Shown: piece after piece, positions 7,842-15,311 of the stretch | Position numbering within the stretch: position 1 is the first letter of the stretch | Layout: each line of letters starts with the position of its first letter | Assembly (NCBI RefSeq): GCF_001905095.1 | Contig: NZ_LWLS01000072.1 | Span: forward strand, 186,001 to 250,000 | Origin: Micromonospora sp. CB01531 | GTDB lineage: Bacteria; Actinomycetota; Actinomycetes; Mycobacteriales; Micromonosporaceae | DNA length: 64,000 nt | Reading direction: 5' to 3' | The notes under the pieces: generated by a model | Database searches by the model: none | Seen by the model: only the letters and a program-made list of their open reading frames with translations | What the model was told of the DNA's origin: nothing | Translations under genes and position numbers: made by a program

Positions 7842-9365
7842 ATGAAGGACTCGGACACCATGGTCCTGCCCCGGCTCGGGTCGACCGAGGCCAGCGTCGA
7901 GGACCCCTGGGGAGAAGGGCACGGCGTCCCCGCCCCCAGTCGCCCGGCGACCGACGCCTCGCGGGGGCGTACCGCCGCCTGGCTGGTACCGGCGCTGCTG
8001 ATGGGCGCGCTGAGCGTCGTCGGGGCCGGCGCACCCGGACTCCGCACGGAAGAACTCGCGACCTGGGCCAGGGCCAACTCGTCCTGGCGGGACAACTGGT
8101 CCCTCCTCCACTCGAGTGAGGCCACCGAAGCGCCCTACCACCTGCTGATGCGCGCGTGGGCGGAGGTCTTCGGCAGCTCCGACCTCGCCCTGCGCGCGCC
8201 GTCCATGCTGGCCATGACCGCGGCGGCAGCGCTGGTCGGCGTACTGGCGGCCCGGATGTTCGCGCCGGCCACCGGGGTCCTGGCCGGGGTGCTCTTCGCG
8301 CTGCTGCCGACCTCGACGCGGTACGCGCAGGAGGCCCAGCCGTACGCGTTGACCCTGCTCGCCGCGGTGCTCGCCACGTCGCTCCTGGTGCCGGCGATCG
8401 ACCGGCCGTGGTTCTGGCGCTTCGCCCGCTACGCCGGTGCCGTGGCGCTGCTGGGCCTGGGCAACGTCGTCGCGCTCCTGCTGCTGGTCGGGCACGGCTG
8501 GGCGGTGTTCGCCTTCCGGCGCGACAAGGCGCTCCGGTGGCTGGCCGCCGCGCTGGCGGGCGCGCTGCCCGCGGCCGCGTTGCTCTGGCTCGCCGCGCCG
8601 CACGGCGTACCGCTCGCGCGGAACGCGCATCCGAGCCTGTCGGCGCTGGCCGCGACCCCCCGGGAACTGTTCGGCGTCGCCGCACTGGGCGCCGTGCTGC
8701 TCGCGCTGGCGTTGTTCAGCCTCCCGCTGCGGTACTCCGCCGCCGTGTGTACCGCCTGGGCGGTGGTGCCGCCGCTCGCGCTGTTGCTGGTCGCCCAGGT
8801 GACGCCTGTCTGGTTGCCGCAGTACCTGCTCTTCACCCTTCCGGCGTGGGCGATGCTCGGCGCGGCCGCGCTGTCCCGCGCCCGGCTCGGCTGGGCCGCG
8901 GGGGTGCTGGCGGCGGTCGCGGTGATCGGCGTCCCGGCCCAGGCCGACCTGCGGGAACCGGACGGACACCAGCAGGCCAGCCGCCGGCTCGCGGAGCTCG
9001 TCGAACGCCGCCTGCAACCCAACGACGGCGCCGTCTACGGCTCGTCGGACGCGGGCGACGGACGGGTCGGCCGGGACCTGGTGACGCACTACCTGCCCGC
9101 CGGCCGCCGGCCGCGGGACGTCCTCGCCACCAGCCCGCAGCGCGCCGACGGCCGAGGGCCGGTCGCCGAGTGCGCCGACGTGGCCGGATGCCTGCGGGGC
9201 ACCCGGCGAGTGTGGGTGATCCGGCTCGGGGAGCGCGCCGACCCGGTGCAGGGCATCGGCGGGGCGAAGGAGCGGCTGCTCCGCACGAGGTATCAGGTGG
9301 CGCAGGTCTGGAGACTCACGGGGCTGACGCTGGCCCTGCTGGTGAACGAGCGGAGCGATCTCTGA
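7842..9365 (+). CDS. Multi-spanning GT39/ArnT-like glycosyltransferase
   Basis: A 507-residue integral membrane protein. A polar N-terminus of about 45 residues is followed by a first membrane segment (WLVPALLMGALSVVGAGAP), an outside loop with acidic residues (TEELATWARAN) and about nine further hydrophobic helices to residue ~375. The soluble tail ends near LTLALLVNERSDL. This is the layout of polyprenyl-phosphate-sugar-dependent GT-C transferases (GT39/GT83 type), which act on the outer face of the membrane. The start may instead be ATG 7860, which has GAAGGAC upstream. It precedes a BcsA-like GT2 and three GH26 genes, pointing to assembly or decoration of an exported polysaccharide. Confidence 0.75.
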   Translation: MKDSDTMVLPRLGSTEASVEDPWGEGHGVPAPSRPATDASRGRTAAWLVPALLMGALSVVGAGAPGLRTEELATWARANSSWRDNWSLLHSSEATEAPYHLLMRAWAEVFGSSDLALRAPSMLAMTAAAALVGVLAARMFAPATGVLAGVLFALLPTSTRYAQEAQPYALTLLAAVLATSLLVPAIDRPWFWRFARYAGAVALLGLGNVVALLLLVGHGWAVFAFRRDKALRWLAAALAGALPAAALLWLAAPHGVPLARNAHPSLSALAATPRELFGVAALGAVLLALALFSLPLRYSAAVCTAWAVVPPLALLLVAQVTPVWLPQYLLFTLPAWAMLGAAALSRARLGWAAGVLAAVAVIGVPAQADLREPDGHQQASRRLAELVERRLQPNDGAVYGSSDAGDGRVGRDLVTHYLPAGRRPRDVLATSPQRADGRGPVAECADVAGCLRGTRRVWVIRLGERADPVQGIGGAKERLLRTRYQVAQVWRLTGLTLALLVNERSDL

Positions 9366-9498
9366 CCGGTGGCGCGCCGGCGGTGAGCGCCGGGCCCGTC
9401 GATCGTCATCGCGCAATCCGCAGTGTCCATCCGTATCAGCCGCTCACGATCGGCCCGTGCCGAGTTCGTGGCGAGCAAGTCGAACCCTTGGGGGAAAC

Positions 9499-11394
9499 GT
9501 GGGCGTCGCTGTCGATACGCGCCGGTCTGAATCCGCGGGGGAGGGAACCCCCGGCCGGCGTCAGACGGTCACCTCGGCGCAGCCGCCAGCCGGCCGGCGC
9601 CCCGACCGTCGGCAACTGAACATCAAGGCCCGCCTCGCGTACGCGAAGTGCGGTGCGACCGCCGGACCGCTGGTCGCGCCGCGGGGCCCGCAGGCGCCGG
9701 TCGAGTTCCGCCATGTCGCCTCGCCCGCGGCCCGGCTGATGCTGACCCTTCTCGTCCTCGTCAACAGCGCGGCCGGGTTGTTGCTCGTCGGGTGGCTGCT
9801 GCTGCCCGCGCACGTACCCGGCTCGGGCGTGCTCGGGCTCGGCGGCTGGCAGACGGCGGCGGCCCGGCTCGGCTTCTGCGTGGTCGTCGGGGTCGAGCTG
9901 ATCCGCCTCGCGCAGAACGTGGTCGTCTGGGTGTTCGCGTACCACGCCAAGGACCCGGTGCCGGTCGATCCTCCGGTCGGCCTGCGGGTGGCGCTGCTCA
10001 CCACGATCGTGCCCAGCAAGGAGCCGATCGACGTCGCCGAGCGGACCCTGCGGCGGCTGCGGCAGATCGTCTACTGCGGCCAGGTGGACGTCTGGATCCT
10101 CGACGAGGGGGACGATCCGGCGGTGCGGGAGATGGCCGCCCGGATCGGCGTGCACCACTTCAGCCGCAAGGGCCGCCCCGAGTACAACCAGCCGAGCGGC
10201 GAGTTCCGCGCCCGGACGAAGTCGGGCAATCACAACGCCTGGCGGGCCGAACACGAGGACCGGTACGACGTGGTCGCGAACGTCGATCCGGACCACGTGC
10301 CGCTGCCGAACTTCCTGGAACGGACCCTCGGCTACTTCCGCGACCCGGACGTCGCCTTCGTGGTCACGCCGCAGGTCTACGGCAACATGCACCAGAACTT
10401 CGTGGCCCACGGCGCCTCGGTCCAGCAGTACCTCTACAACGGACTGATCGCCCGCGGCGGAAACGGCCTGGACGCGCCGCTGCTCACCGGCACCGGCCAT
10501 CTCTACCGGCCGTCGGCGTGGCGGACCATCGGCGGCTACCAGGACTCGATCATCGAGGACCACCTGACCAGCATCCGGATCCACGCCGCCGTCAACCCCG
10601 AAACGGGCAACCAGTGGAAGGGCGTCTACACCCCGGACGTGGTGGCACTCGGGGAGGGCCCGACGTCGTGGGCGGACTACTTCAACCAGCAGAAGCGCTG
10701 GGCGGCCGGCATCTGCGAGATCCTGGTACGCCCCGAGCTGCGCGCGCCGCGCGAGCTGCCCGCGCGACGGCGCTGGCAGTACCGCCTGCTCCAGTTCTAC
10801 TACCCGAGCGTGGCGGTCAGCCTGTTGCTGGGGAACTTCGCCACGGCCCTGTACCTGCTCACCGGGGTGAGTTCGGCGCAGCTCGATCTCACCGTGTGGT
10901 CGGCGCTGTGGGGCTCGAGCATGGGCACCTGGTTCCTGCTGTGGCTCTGGCTGCGCCGCTTCAACATCGCGCCGCACGAACGGGAAGAGATCGGGCTGGT
11001 CGGCATGGCACTCGCGTTGTTCGCCGGGCCGGTCTACGTGGCCGCCGCGGTCGGTGCGCTGCTGCGGCGGAAGCTCGGGTTCGTGGTGACGGCCAAGGGG
11101 AAGTTGCGCACCATCGAGTCGCTCGGCACCTTCCGGCTGCACTTCTGCTGGGCCGCCTTCGCCGCCGGCCTGCTCGGGGCGAGTTTCGTGCTGGACCACG
11201 GCTTCACCATGCTGCGGGTGTGGCCGGTCCTGACCCTCCTCACCGGGCTCGTTCCACCGCTGATCGCGCTCGTCTCGAACATCCGGACCCGCCGGGAGCA
11301 GCACGACGACGCGGCCGAGCCCGCCGCCGGCGCCGACAGCGCGGAACGGCACCCGCCGAAGTCACGGGTGCCGGCTGAAGGGGTCCCGCGATGA
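9499..11394 (+). CDS. Processive GT2 glycosyltransferase, cellulose-synthase-like
   Basis: A 631-residue membrane glycosyltransferase. Two N-terminal membrane helices precede the GT-A domain. Visible motifs are WILDEGDDP (first Asp motif), NVDPDHVPLPNF (DxD), GTGHLYRP, SIIEDHLTS (ED of the TED motif) and QQKRW (QxxRW), the hallmark set of processive BcsA/CesA-type enzymes. Several membrane helices follow to residue ~600. GTG 9499 is chosen because GGGGGA lies just before it. The C-terminus (ADSAERHPPKSRVPAEG) overlaps the first GH26 gene by 4 bases (ATGA). The polymer is not necessarily cellulose; no PilZ domain is visible. Confidence 0.87.
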   Translation: MGVAVDTRRSESAGEGTPGRRQTVTSAQPPAGRRPDRRQLNIKARLAYAKCGATAGPLVAPRGPQAPVEFRHVASPAARLMLTLLVLVNSAAGLLLVGWLLLPAHVPGSGVLGLGGWQTAAARLGFCVVVGVELIRLAQNVVVWVFAYHAKDPVPVDPPVGLRVALLTTIVPSKEPIDVAERTLRRLRQIVYCGQVDVWILDEGDDPAVREMAARIGVHHFSRKGRPEYNQPSGEFRARTKSGNHNAWRAEHEDRYDVVANVDPDHVPLPNFLERTLGYFRDPDVAFVVTPQVYGNMHQNFVAHGASVQQYLYNGLIARGGNGLDAPLLTGTGHLYRPSAWRTIGGYQDSIIEDHLTSIRIHAAVNPETGNQWKGVYTPDVVALGEGPTSWADYFNQQKRWAAGICEILVRPELRAPRELPARRRWQYRLLQFYYPSVAVSLLLGNFATALYLLTGVSSAQLDLTVWSALWGSSMGTWFLLWLWLRRFNIAPHEREEIGLVGMALALFAGPVYVAAAVGALLRRKLGFVVTAKGKLRTIESLGTFRLHFCWAAFAAGLLGASFVLDHGFTMLRVWPVLTLLTGLVPPLIALVSNIRTRREQHDDAAEPAAGADSAERHPPKSRVPAEGVPR

Positions 11395-12548
11395 CGAGGC
11401 TCACCGTGCCGCGGGTCGTGATGCTGCTGATCGGCGCGCTGCTGGTGGTCTACGCCTTCGCCCTGCCGGCCGTCACCGCCTCCCGGGGCCCGGGGGATGC
11501 CCGGTCCGGCCGGGTGGCGAAGGCCGACGCGGAGGCGCTCGCCCAGCCCGGCGCGTCGCGCCGACCGGCTCAGCAACTCTTCCCGCCGGCGGGAAAGACG
11601 TTCATCGGGGTGATGACCGAGAAGGGCCCGCACGACTTCACCGCGATGAACATGTTCACCGCGGCGGCGGAACACCAGCCGCAGGCCATGCTCTTCAGCT
11701 CCGGGTGGGCGGTCGACGCCTTCGACCGGACGCTGTTCGACCGGATCAAGGATCGGGGCATGCTGCCGATGCTGGGCTGGGAGCCGTGGGACTACCGGTC
11801 GGGTGAAGCAGCCGTCAGGAAGGGGCTCCCGACCCCGGAGATCGACAGGGCACGGAACGAGCAACCCCAGTACCGGTTGTCCCACATCGCGCGTGGGGAC
11901 TTCGACAGCTACCTGCGGTCCTGGGCCGACGGCATCAAGTCCCTCGGCTATCCGGTGGCCATCCGGTTCGGGCATGAGATGAACGGCTACTGGTACCCGT
12001 GGTGCGAGTCGGTCAACGGCAACCAACCGGGTGACTACGTCAAGGCGTGGCGGCACATCCATGACCTGTTCCGGGCCGCCGGAGCGACCAACGTCACCTG
12101 GGTGTGGAGCCCGAACAACAGGTGGGACGACTCGACGCAGAAACTTGCCACGTTCTATCCCGGGGATGACTACGTCGACTGGGTGGGCATCTCGGGCTAC
12201 TACAGCACGGTGTTCACCTCGGACTACCGGTCCTTCGACACGATCTTCAGCCAATCCATCCAGGAGATCCGGGCCTTCACCAGCAAACCGCTGGTCATCA
12301 CCGAGACCGGCGCCTCCGACGCCAACGGGCGCAAGGCCGAGTGGATCACCGAGGCATTCCAGATGCTGGCGCGCTACCAGGACATCATCGGCGTCATCTG
12401 GTTCGAGGTGGACAAGCAGAAGGAAGTGGACTGGCGCATCGTCAGCTCACCGGTCGTGGCAAAGGCATTCGCCAAGGCGGTCGCCGATCCTCGCTACCAG
12501 TTCACCTGGTCGTCGGACATGCTCCCGCGCACGAAGCTGGCCGATTAG
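11391..12548 (+). CDS. GH26-type glycoside hydrolase, copy 1
   Basis: A 385-residue membrane-anchored or secreted hydrolase. Residues 7-28 form one hydrophobic segment (signal anchor). The catalytic domain runs from about residue 65 to the end. HEMNGYWYPW places the likely acid/base Glu at 196 and ITETGASD the nucleophile Glu at 305, as in GH26 beta-mannanase-like enzymes. WVWSPN and DWVG are further family motifs. The ATG overlaps the GT2 stop codon, so the two are translationally coupled. This suggests a role in trimming or releasing the polymer made by GT2. Two close paralogues follow. The precise bond cleaved is unknown. Confidence 0.85.
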   Translation: MTRLTVPRVVMLLIGALLVVYAFALPAVTASRGPGDARSGRVAKADAEALAQPGASRRPAQQLFPPAGKTFIGVMTEKGPHDFTAMNMFTAAAEHQPQAMLFSSGWAVDAFDRTLFDRIKDRGMLPMLGWEPWDYRSGEAAVRKGLPTPEIDRARNEQPQYRLSHIARGDFDSYLRSWADGIKSLGYPVAIRFGHEMNGYWYPWCESVNGNQPGDYVKAWRHIHDLFRAAGATNVTWVWSPNNRWDDSTQKLATFYPGDDYVDWVGISGYYSTVFTSDYRSFDTIFSQSIQEIRAFTSKPLVITETGASDANGRKAEWITEAFQMLARYQDIIGVIWFEVDKQKEVDWRIVSSPVVAKAFAKAVADPRYQFTWSSDMLPRTKLAD

Positions 12549-12668
12549 ATGCCCGAGCCCCAGTACCTGCCCGCAGATGACGACTCGGCCGAGCTGGTCG
12601 CTCGCGCCGACAGCGAGGAACGCCCGCCGAAGTCGCGGGTGGCGGCCGAAGGGATTCTGCAATGTTGA
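12549..12668 (+). pseudogene. Duplicated 3' fragment of the GT2 gene (39-codon frame)
   Basis: Directly after GH26 copy 1 an open frame encodes MPEPQYLPADDD then ADSEERPPKSRVAAEG. The latter matches the last residues of the GT2 protein (ADSAERHPPKSRVPAEG), and the DNA matches as well. It ends just inside the next GH26 gene, with the same spacing that GT2 has to copy 1. I read it as the piece of GT2 that was carried along when the hydrolase gene was duplicated in tandem. It may still serve to couple translation of the next gene. Confidence 0.6.
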
Positions 12669-13858
12669 GGTTGAGCGTTCCGCGAGTCCTGGTCGTGCTG
12701 ATCGGCGCGCTGCTGCTGACCTACGCGTTCGCCATCGCACCGATCACCGTGTCCGGGGGCCGGGAGGCCGGCCCGTCCGGCCGGGTTGCGCGGGCCGAGC
12801 CGGGCGCGGTGAGGACGGGCGAGGCGCTGGCGACGGCCGCACCGACCGCGCCGCCCCGACCGGCCGCGGAACTCTTCCCGCCGGCCGGCAAGGCGTTCAT
12901 CGGCCTGATGACCGAGAAGGGCCCGCACGACTTCACCGCGACGAACATGTTCGCCGCGGCCGCCAAGCACGAGCCGCAGGTGATGCTGTTCAGTTCGGGA
13001 TGGGCGGCCGACCAGTTCGACCGGACGCTCTTCGACCGGATCAGCGAACGCGGCATGCTGCCGATGCTGGGCTGGGAACCCTGGGACTACCTGGTGGACC
13101 AGGCCGCCCGCGAGAAGAATCTGCCCGCCCGCGAGATCGACAAGCTCCGCTCCAACCAGCCTGCCTACCAGTTGTCCCGCATCACGGGTGGAGACTTCGA
13201 CCCCTACCTGCGCTCCTGGGCCGACGGGATCAGGTCGCTCGGCTACCCGGTGGCCATCCGGTTCGCGCACGAGATGAACGGTGACTGGTATCCGTGGTCC
13301 GAGGCGACCAACGGCAACCGCCCGGGCGAGTACGTCAAGGCGTGGCGCCACGTACACGATCTGTTCCGGGCCGCCGGGGCCACGAACGTCATCTGGGTGT
13401 GGAGCCCGAATGCCCGCTGGGACAAGTCCACCGGGAACATGTCCGAGTTCTACCCCGGCGACGACTACATCGACTGGGTGGGCGCCACGGGCTACTACGG
13501 CACGGGGGTCTTCACGGACTACCGCTCTTTCGAGGCGATCTTCGGCCCCACCATCACCGAGATCCGCACGTTCAGCAGGAAACCGCTGGTCATCACCGAG
13601 ACCGGTGCCTCGGACGCCACCGGGCGCAAGGCGGAGTGGATCAAAGACGCGTTCCAGGTGCTGCCCCGATACCAGGACATCATCGGCCTGATCTGGTTCG
13701 AGGTGAACAAGGAGCTGGACTGGCGGGTCGCCAGCTCCCCGGCAGTGGCGAAGGCGTTCGCCGAGGGGGTCGCCGACCCTCGCTACCAGTTCACCTGGTC
13801 GCCGGGCTCGTTGCCGCGTACCGCGCCCGACAACCAGGCGTCCCGCGGGCCGGCGTGA
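12662..13858 (+). CDS. GH26-type glycoside hydrolase, copy 2
   Basis: A 398-residue paralogue of the preceding hydrolase. The N-terminal membrane segment (residues 7-28) is followed by a Pro/Ala-rich linker to about 70. Catalytic residues are predicted at Glu204 (HEMNGDWYPW) and Glu313 (ITETGASD). It differs from copies 1 and 3 in the substrate-side loop (WSEATNGN instead of WCESVNGN). The cysteine seen there in the others is lost, so specificity may have shifted. The ATG overlaps the end of the duplicated GT2 fragment. Confidence 0.85.
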   Translation: MLRLSVPRVLVVLIGALLLTYAFAIAPITVSGGREAGPSGRVARAEPGAVRTGEALATAAPTAPPRPAAELFPPAGKAFIGLMTEKGPHDFTATNMFAAAAKHEPQVMLFSSGWAADQFDRTLFDRISERGMLPMLGWEPWDYLVDQAAREKNLPAREIDKLRSNQPAYQLSRITGGDFDPYLRSWADGIRSLGYPVAIRFAHEMNGDWYPWSEATNGNRPGEYVKAWRHVHDLFRAAGATNVIWVWSPNARWDKSTGNMSEFYPGDDYIDWVGATGYYGTGVFTDYRSFEAIFGPTITEIRTFSRKPLVITETGASDATGRKAEWIKDAFQVLPRYQDIIGLIWFEVNKELDWRVASSPAVAKAFAEGVADPRYQFTWSPGSLPRTAPDNQASRGPA

Positions 13859-13949
13859 GCAGCACGAGGAGACGAGCCGGCCGGTCCGGGCCGGCAGGAA
13901 GGAACGCCGCCCGCAACTGTCGCGGGTGGCGGCGAAACGGGGGAGTGTC

Positions 13950-15134
13950 TTGGTAAGGCTTACTGTTCCACGGGTCGCGATGGTGTCGGTCGGCGTGCTG
14001 CTGCTGGCGTACGCCTTCGCCGTCGCGCCGGTCACCACGTCCCGGCTCCGGGACGAACCCGCGTCCCACCGCCCTGCACCGGCCGAACAACAGGACTCGG
14101 TGGTGACCGCCGAAGCCAACGGGCTCGCGCCAGCCGACCCGATCCTGTCTGCACCACCGGGGCAGCAACTCTTCCCGCCCGTGGGGAAGGCGTTCATCGG
14201 GGCCTTCACCCAGCAGGGCCCGTACGACTTCACCGCGCTGGACACGTTCACGGCGGCCGCCAAGCACCAGCCGCAGGTGATGCTGTTCAGCGCCGGGTGG
14301 GCCGCCGACCAGTTCGACCGGACGCCCTTCGACCGGATCAAGGACCGGGGCATGCTGCCGATGCTGGGCTGGGAACCCTGGGACTACCGGCTGGACGTAG
14401 CGGCCCGCAAGAAGCGGTTGTCCGCCCGCGAGATCGATAAGCTCCGCTCCAACCAGCCTGCCTACCGGTTGTCCCGGATCGCGCGGGGGGACTTCGACAG
14501 TTACCTGCGGTCCTGGGCCGAAGGGATCAAGTCGCTCGGCTACCCGGTGGCGATCCGGTTCGCACACGAGATGAACGGCTTCTGGTACCCGTGGTGCGAG
14601 TCGGTCAACGGCAACCGAAAGGGCGACTACGTCAAGGCGTGGCGCCACGTACATGATCTGTTCCAAGCGGCCGGGGCCACCAACGTCAGCTGGGTCTGGA
14701 GCCCGAACGCGCGGTGGAGCAGGTCGACGCCGAAGCTCTCCGCCCTCTATCCGGGCGACGACTACGTCGACTGGGTGGGCGCTACCGGCTACTACGGCAC
14801 GGGCGCGTTCTCCAGGTACCGGTCCTTCGACTCGATCTTCAACCCCACCATCAAGGAGATCCGCACGTTCAGCAGCAAACCGATGGTCATCACCGAGACC
14901 GGTGCCTCCGACGGCCACAAGCGCAAAGCCGAATGGATCAAGGAGGCGTTCCGTGTGCTGCCCGGACACAAGGACATCATCGGCCTCATCTGGTTCGAGG
15001 TGAACAAGGAGCTGGACTGGCGCATCGTGAGCTCCTCGGCCGCGGCGAAGGCGTTCGCCCAGTCGGTCGCCGGCCCGCGCTACCAGTTCACCTGGTCGCC
15101 CGAGATGGTCCCGCGTACCGCGCTGGGCGGGTAG
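13950..15134 (+). CDS. GH26-type glycoside hydrolase, copy 3
   Basis: A 394-residue third paralogue. I chose TTG 13950, giving MVRLTVPRVAM, because GGGGGAG lies 4-5 bases upstream and the start then aligns with MTRLTVPRV and MLRLSVPRV of the other copies. A GTG at 13926 only adds residues derived from the duplicated GT2 tail. Membrane segment at 7-28; predicted catalytic residues Glu207 (HEMNGFWYPW) and Glu316 (ITETGASD). The region just after the linker differs from the other two (FTQQGPYDFTALD for MTEKGPHDFTA). Last gene of the operon, followed by a hairpin. Confidence 0.85.
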   Translation: MVRLTVPRVAMVSVGVLLLAYAFAVAPVTTSRLRDEPASHRPAPAEQQDSVVTAEANGLAPADPILSAPPGQQLFPPVGKAFIGAFTQQGPYDFTALDTFTAAAKHQPQVMLFSAGWAADQFDRTPFDRIKDRGMLPMLGWEPWDYRLDVAARKKRLSAREIDKLRSNQPAYRLSRIARGDFDSYLRSWAEGIKSLGYPVAIRFAHEMNGFWYPWCESVNGNRKGDYVKAWRHVHDLFQAAGATNVSWVWSPNARWSRSTPKLSALYPGDDYVDWVGATGYYGTGAFSRYRSFDSIFNPTIKEIRTFSSKPMVITETGASDGHKRKAEWIKEAFRVLPGHKDIIGLIWFEVNKELDWRIVSSSAAAKAFAQSVAGPRYQFTWSPEMVPRTALGG

Positions 15135-15180
15135 GTCCGCCCCGACGGCCCGTCCCCACGGCGTCACCGGTCGCGGACTG

Positions 15181-15205
15181 CCCGCCGCGCGCCGGTGACG
15201 GCGGG
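15181..15205 (+). terminator. Hairpin after the GH26 operon
   Basis: CCCGCCG (15181-15187) pairs with CGGCGGG (15199-15205) around an 11-base loop, about 45 bases after the GH26 copy 3 stop codon and before the polyketide tailoring genes. Confidence 0.4.
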
Positions 15206-15311
15206 TTGACGCGACCTCCGGCAGGGTGCGCAGGACGACGTCGTGGTGGTCCGGGCCCGCCGGCCTCGACAGGTCCACCGTCTCCCCGCGTAGGCCGTCG
15301 AAGGAGACCTC

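Noticed and set aside
7422..9416. Long reverse-strand frame over the GT39-like gene
   Set aside because: Gln/Arg/Gly-rich antisense translation with no recognisable domain, while the forward gene has a convincing membrane pattern.
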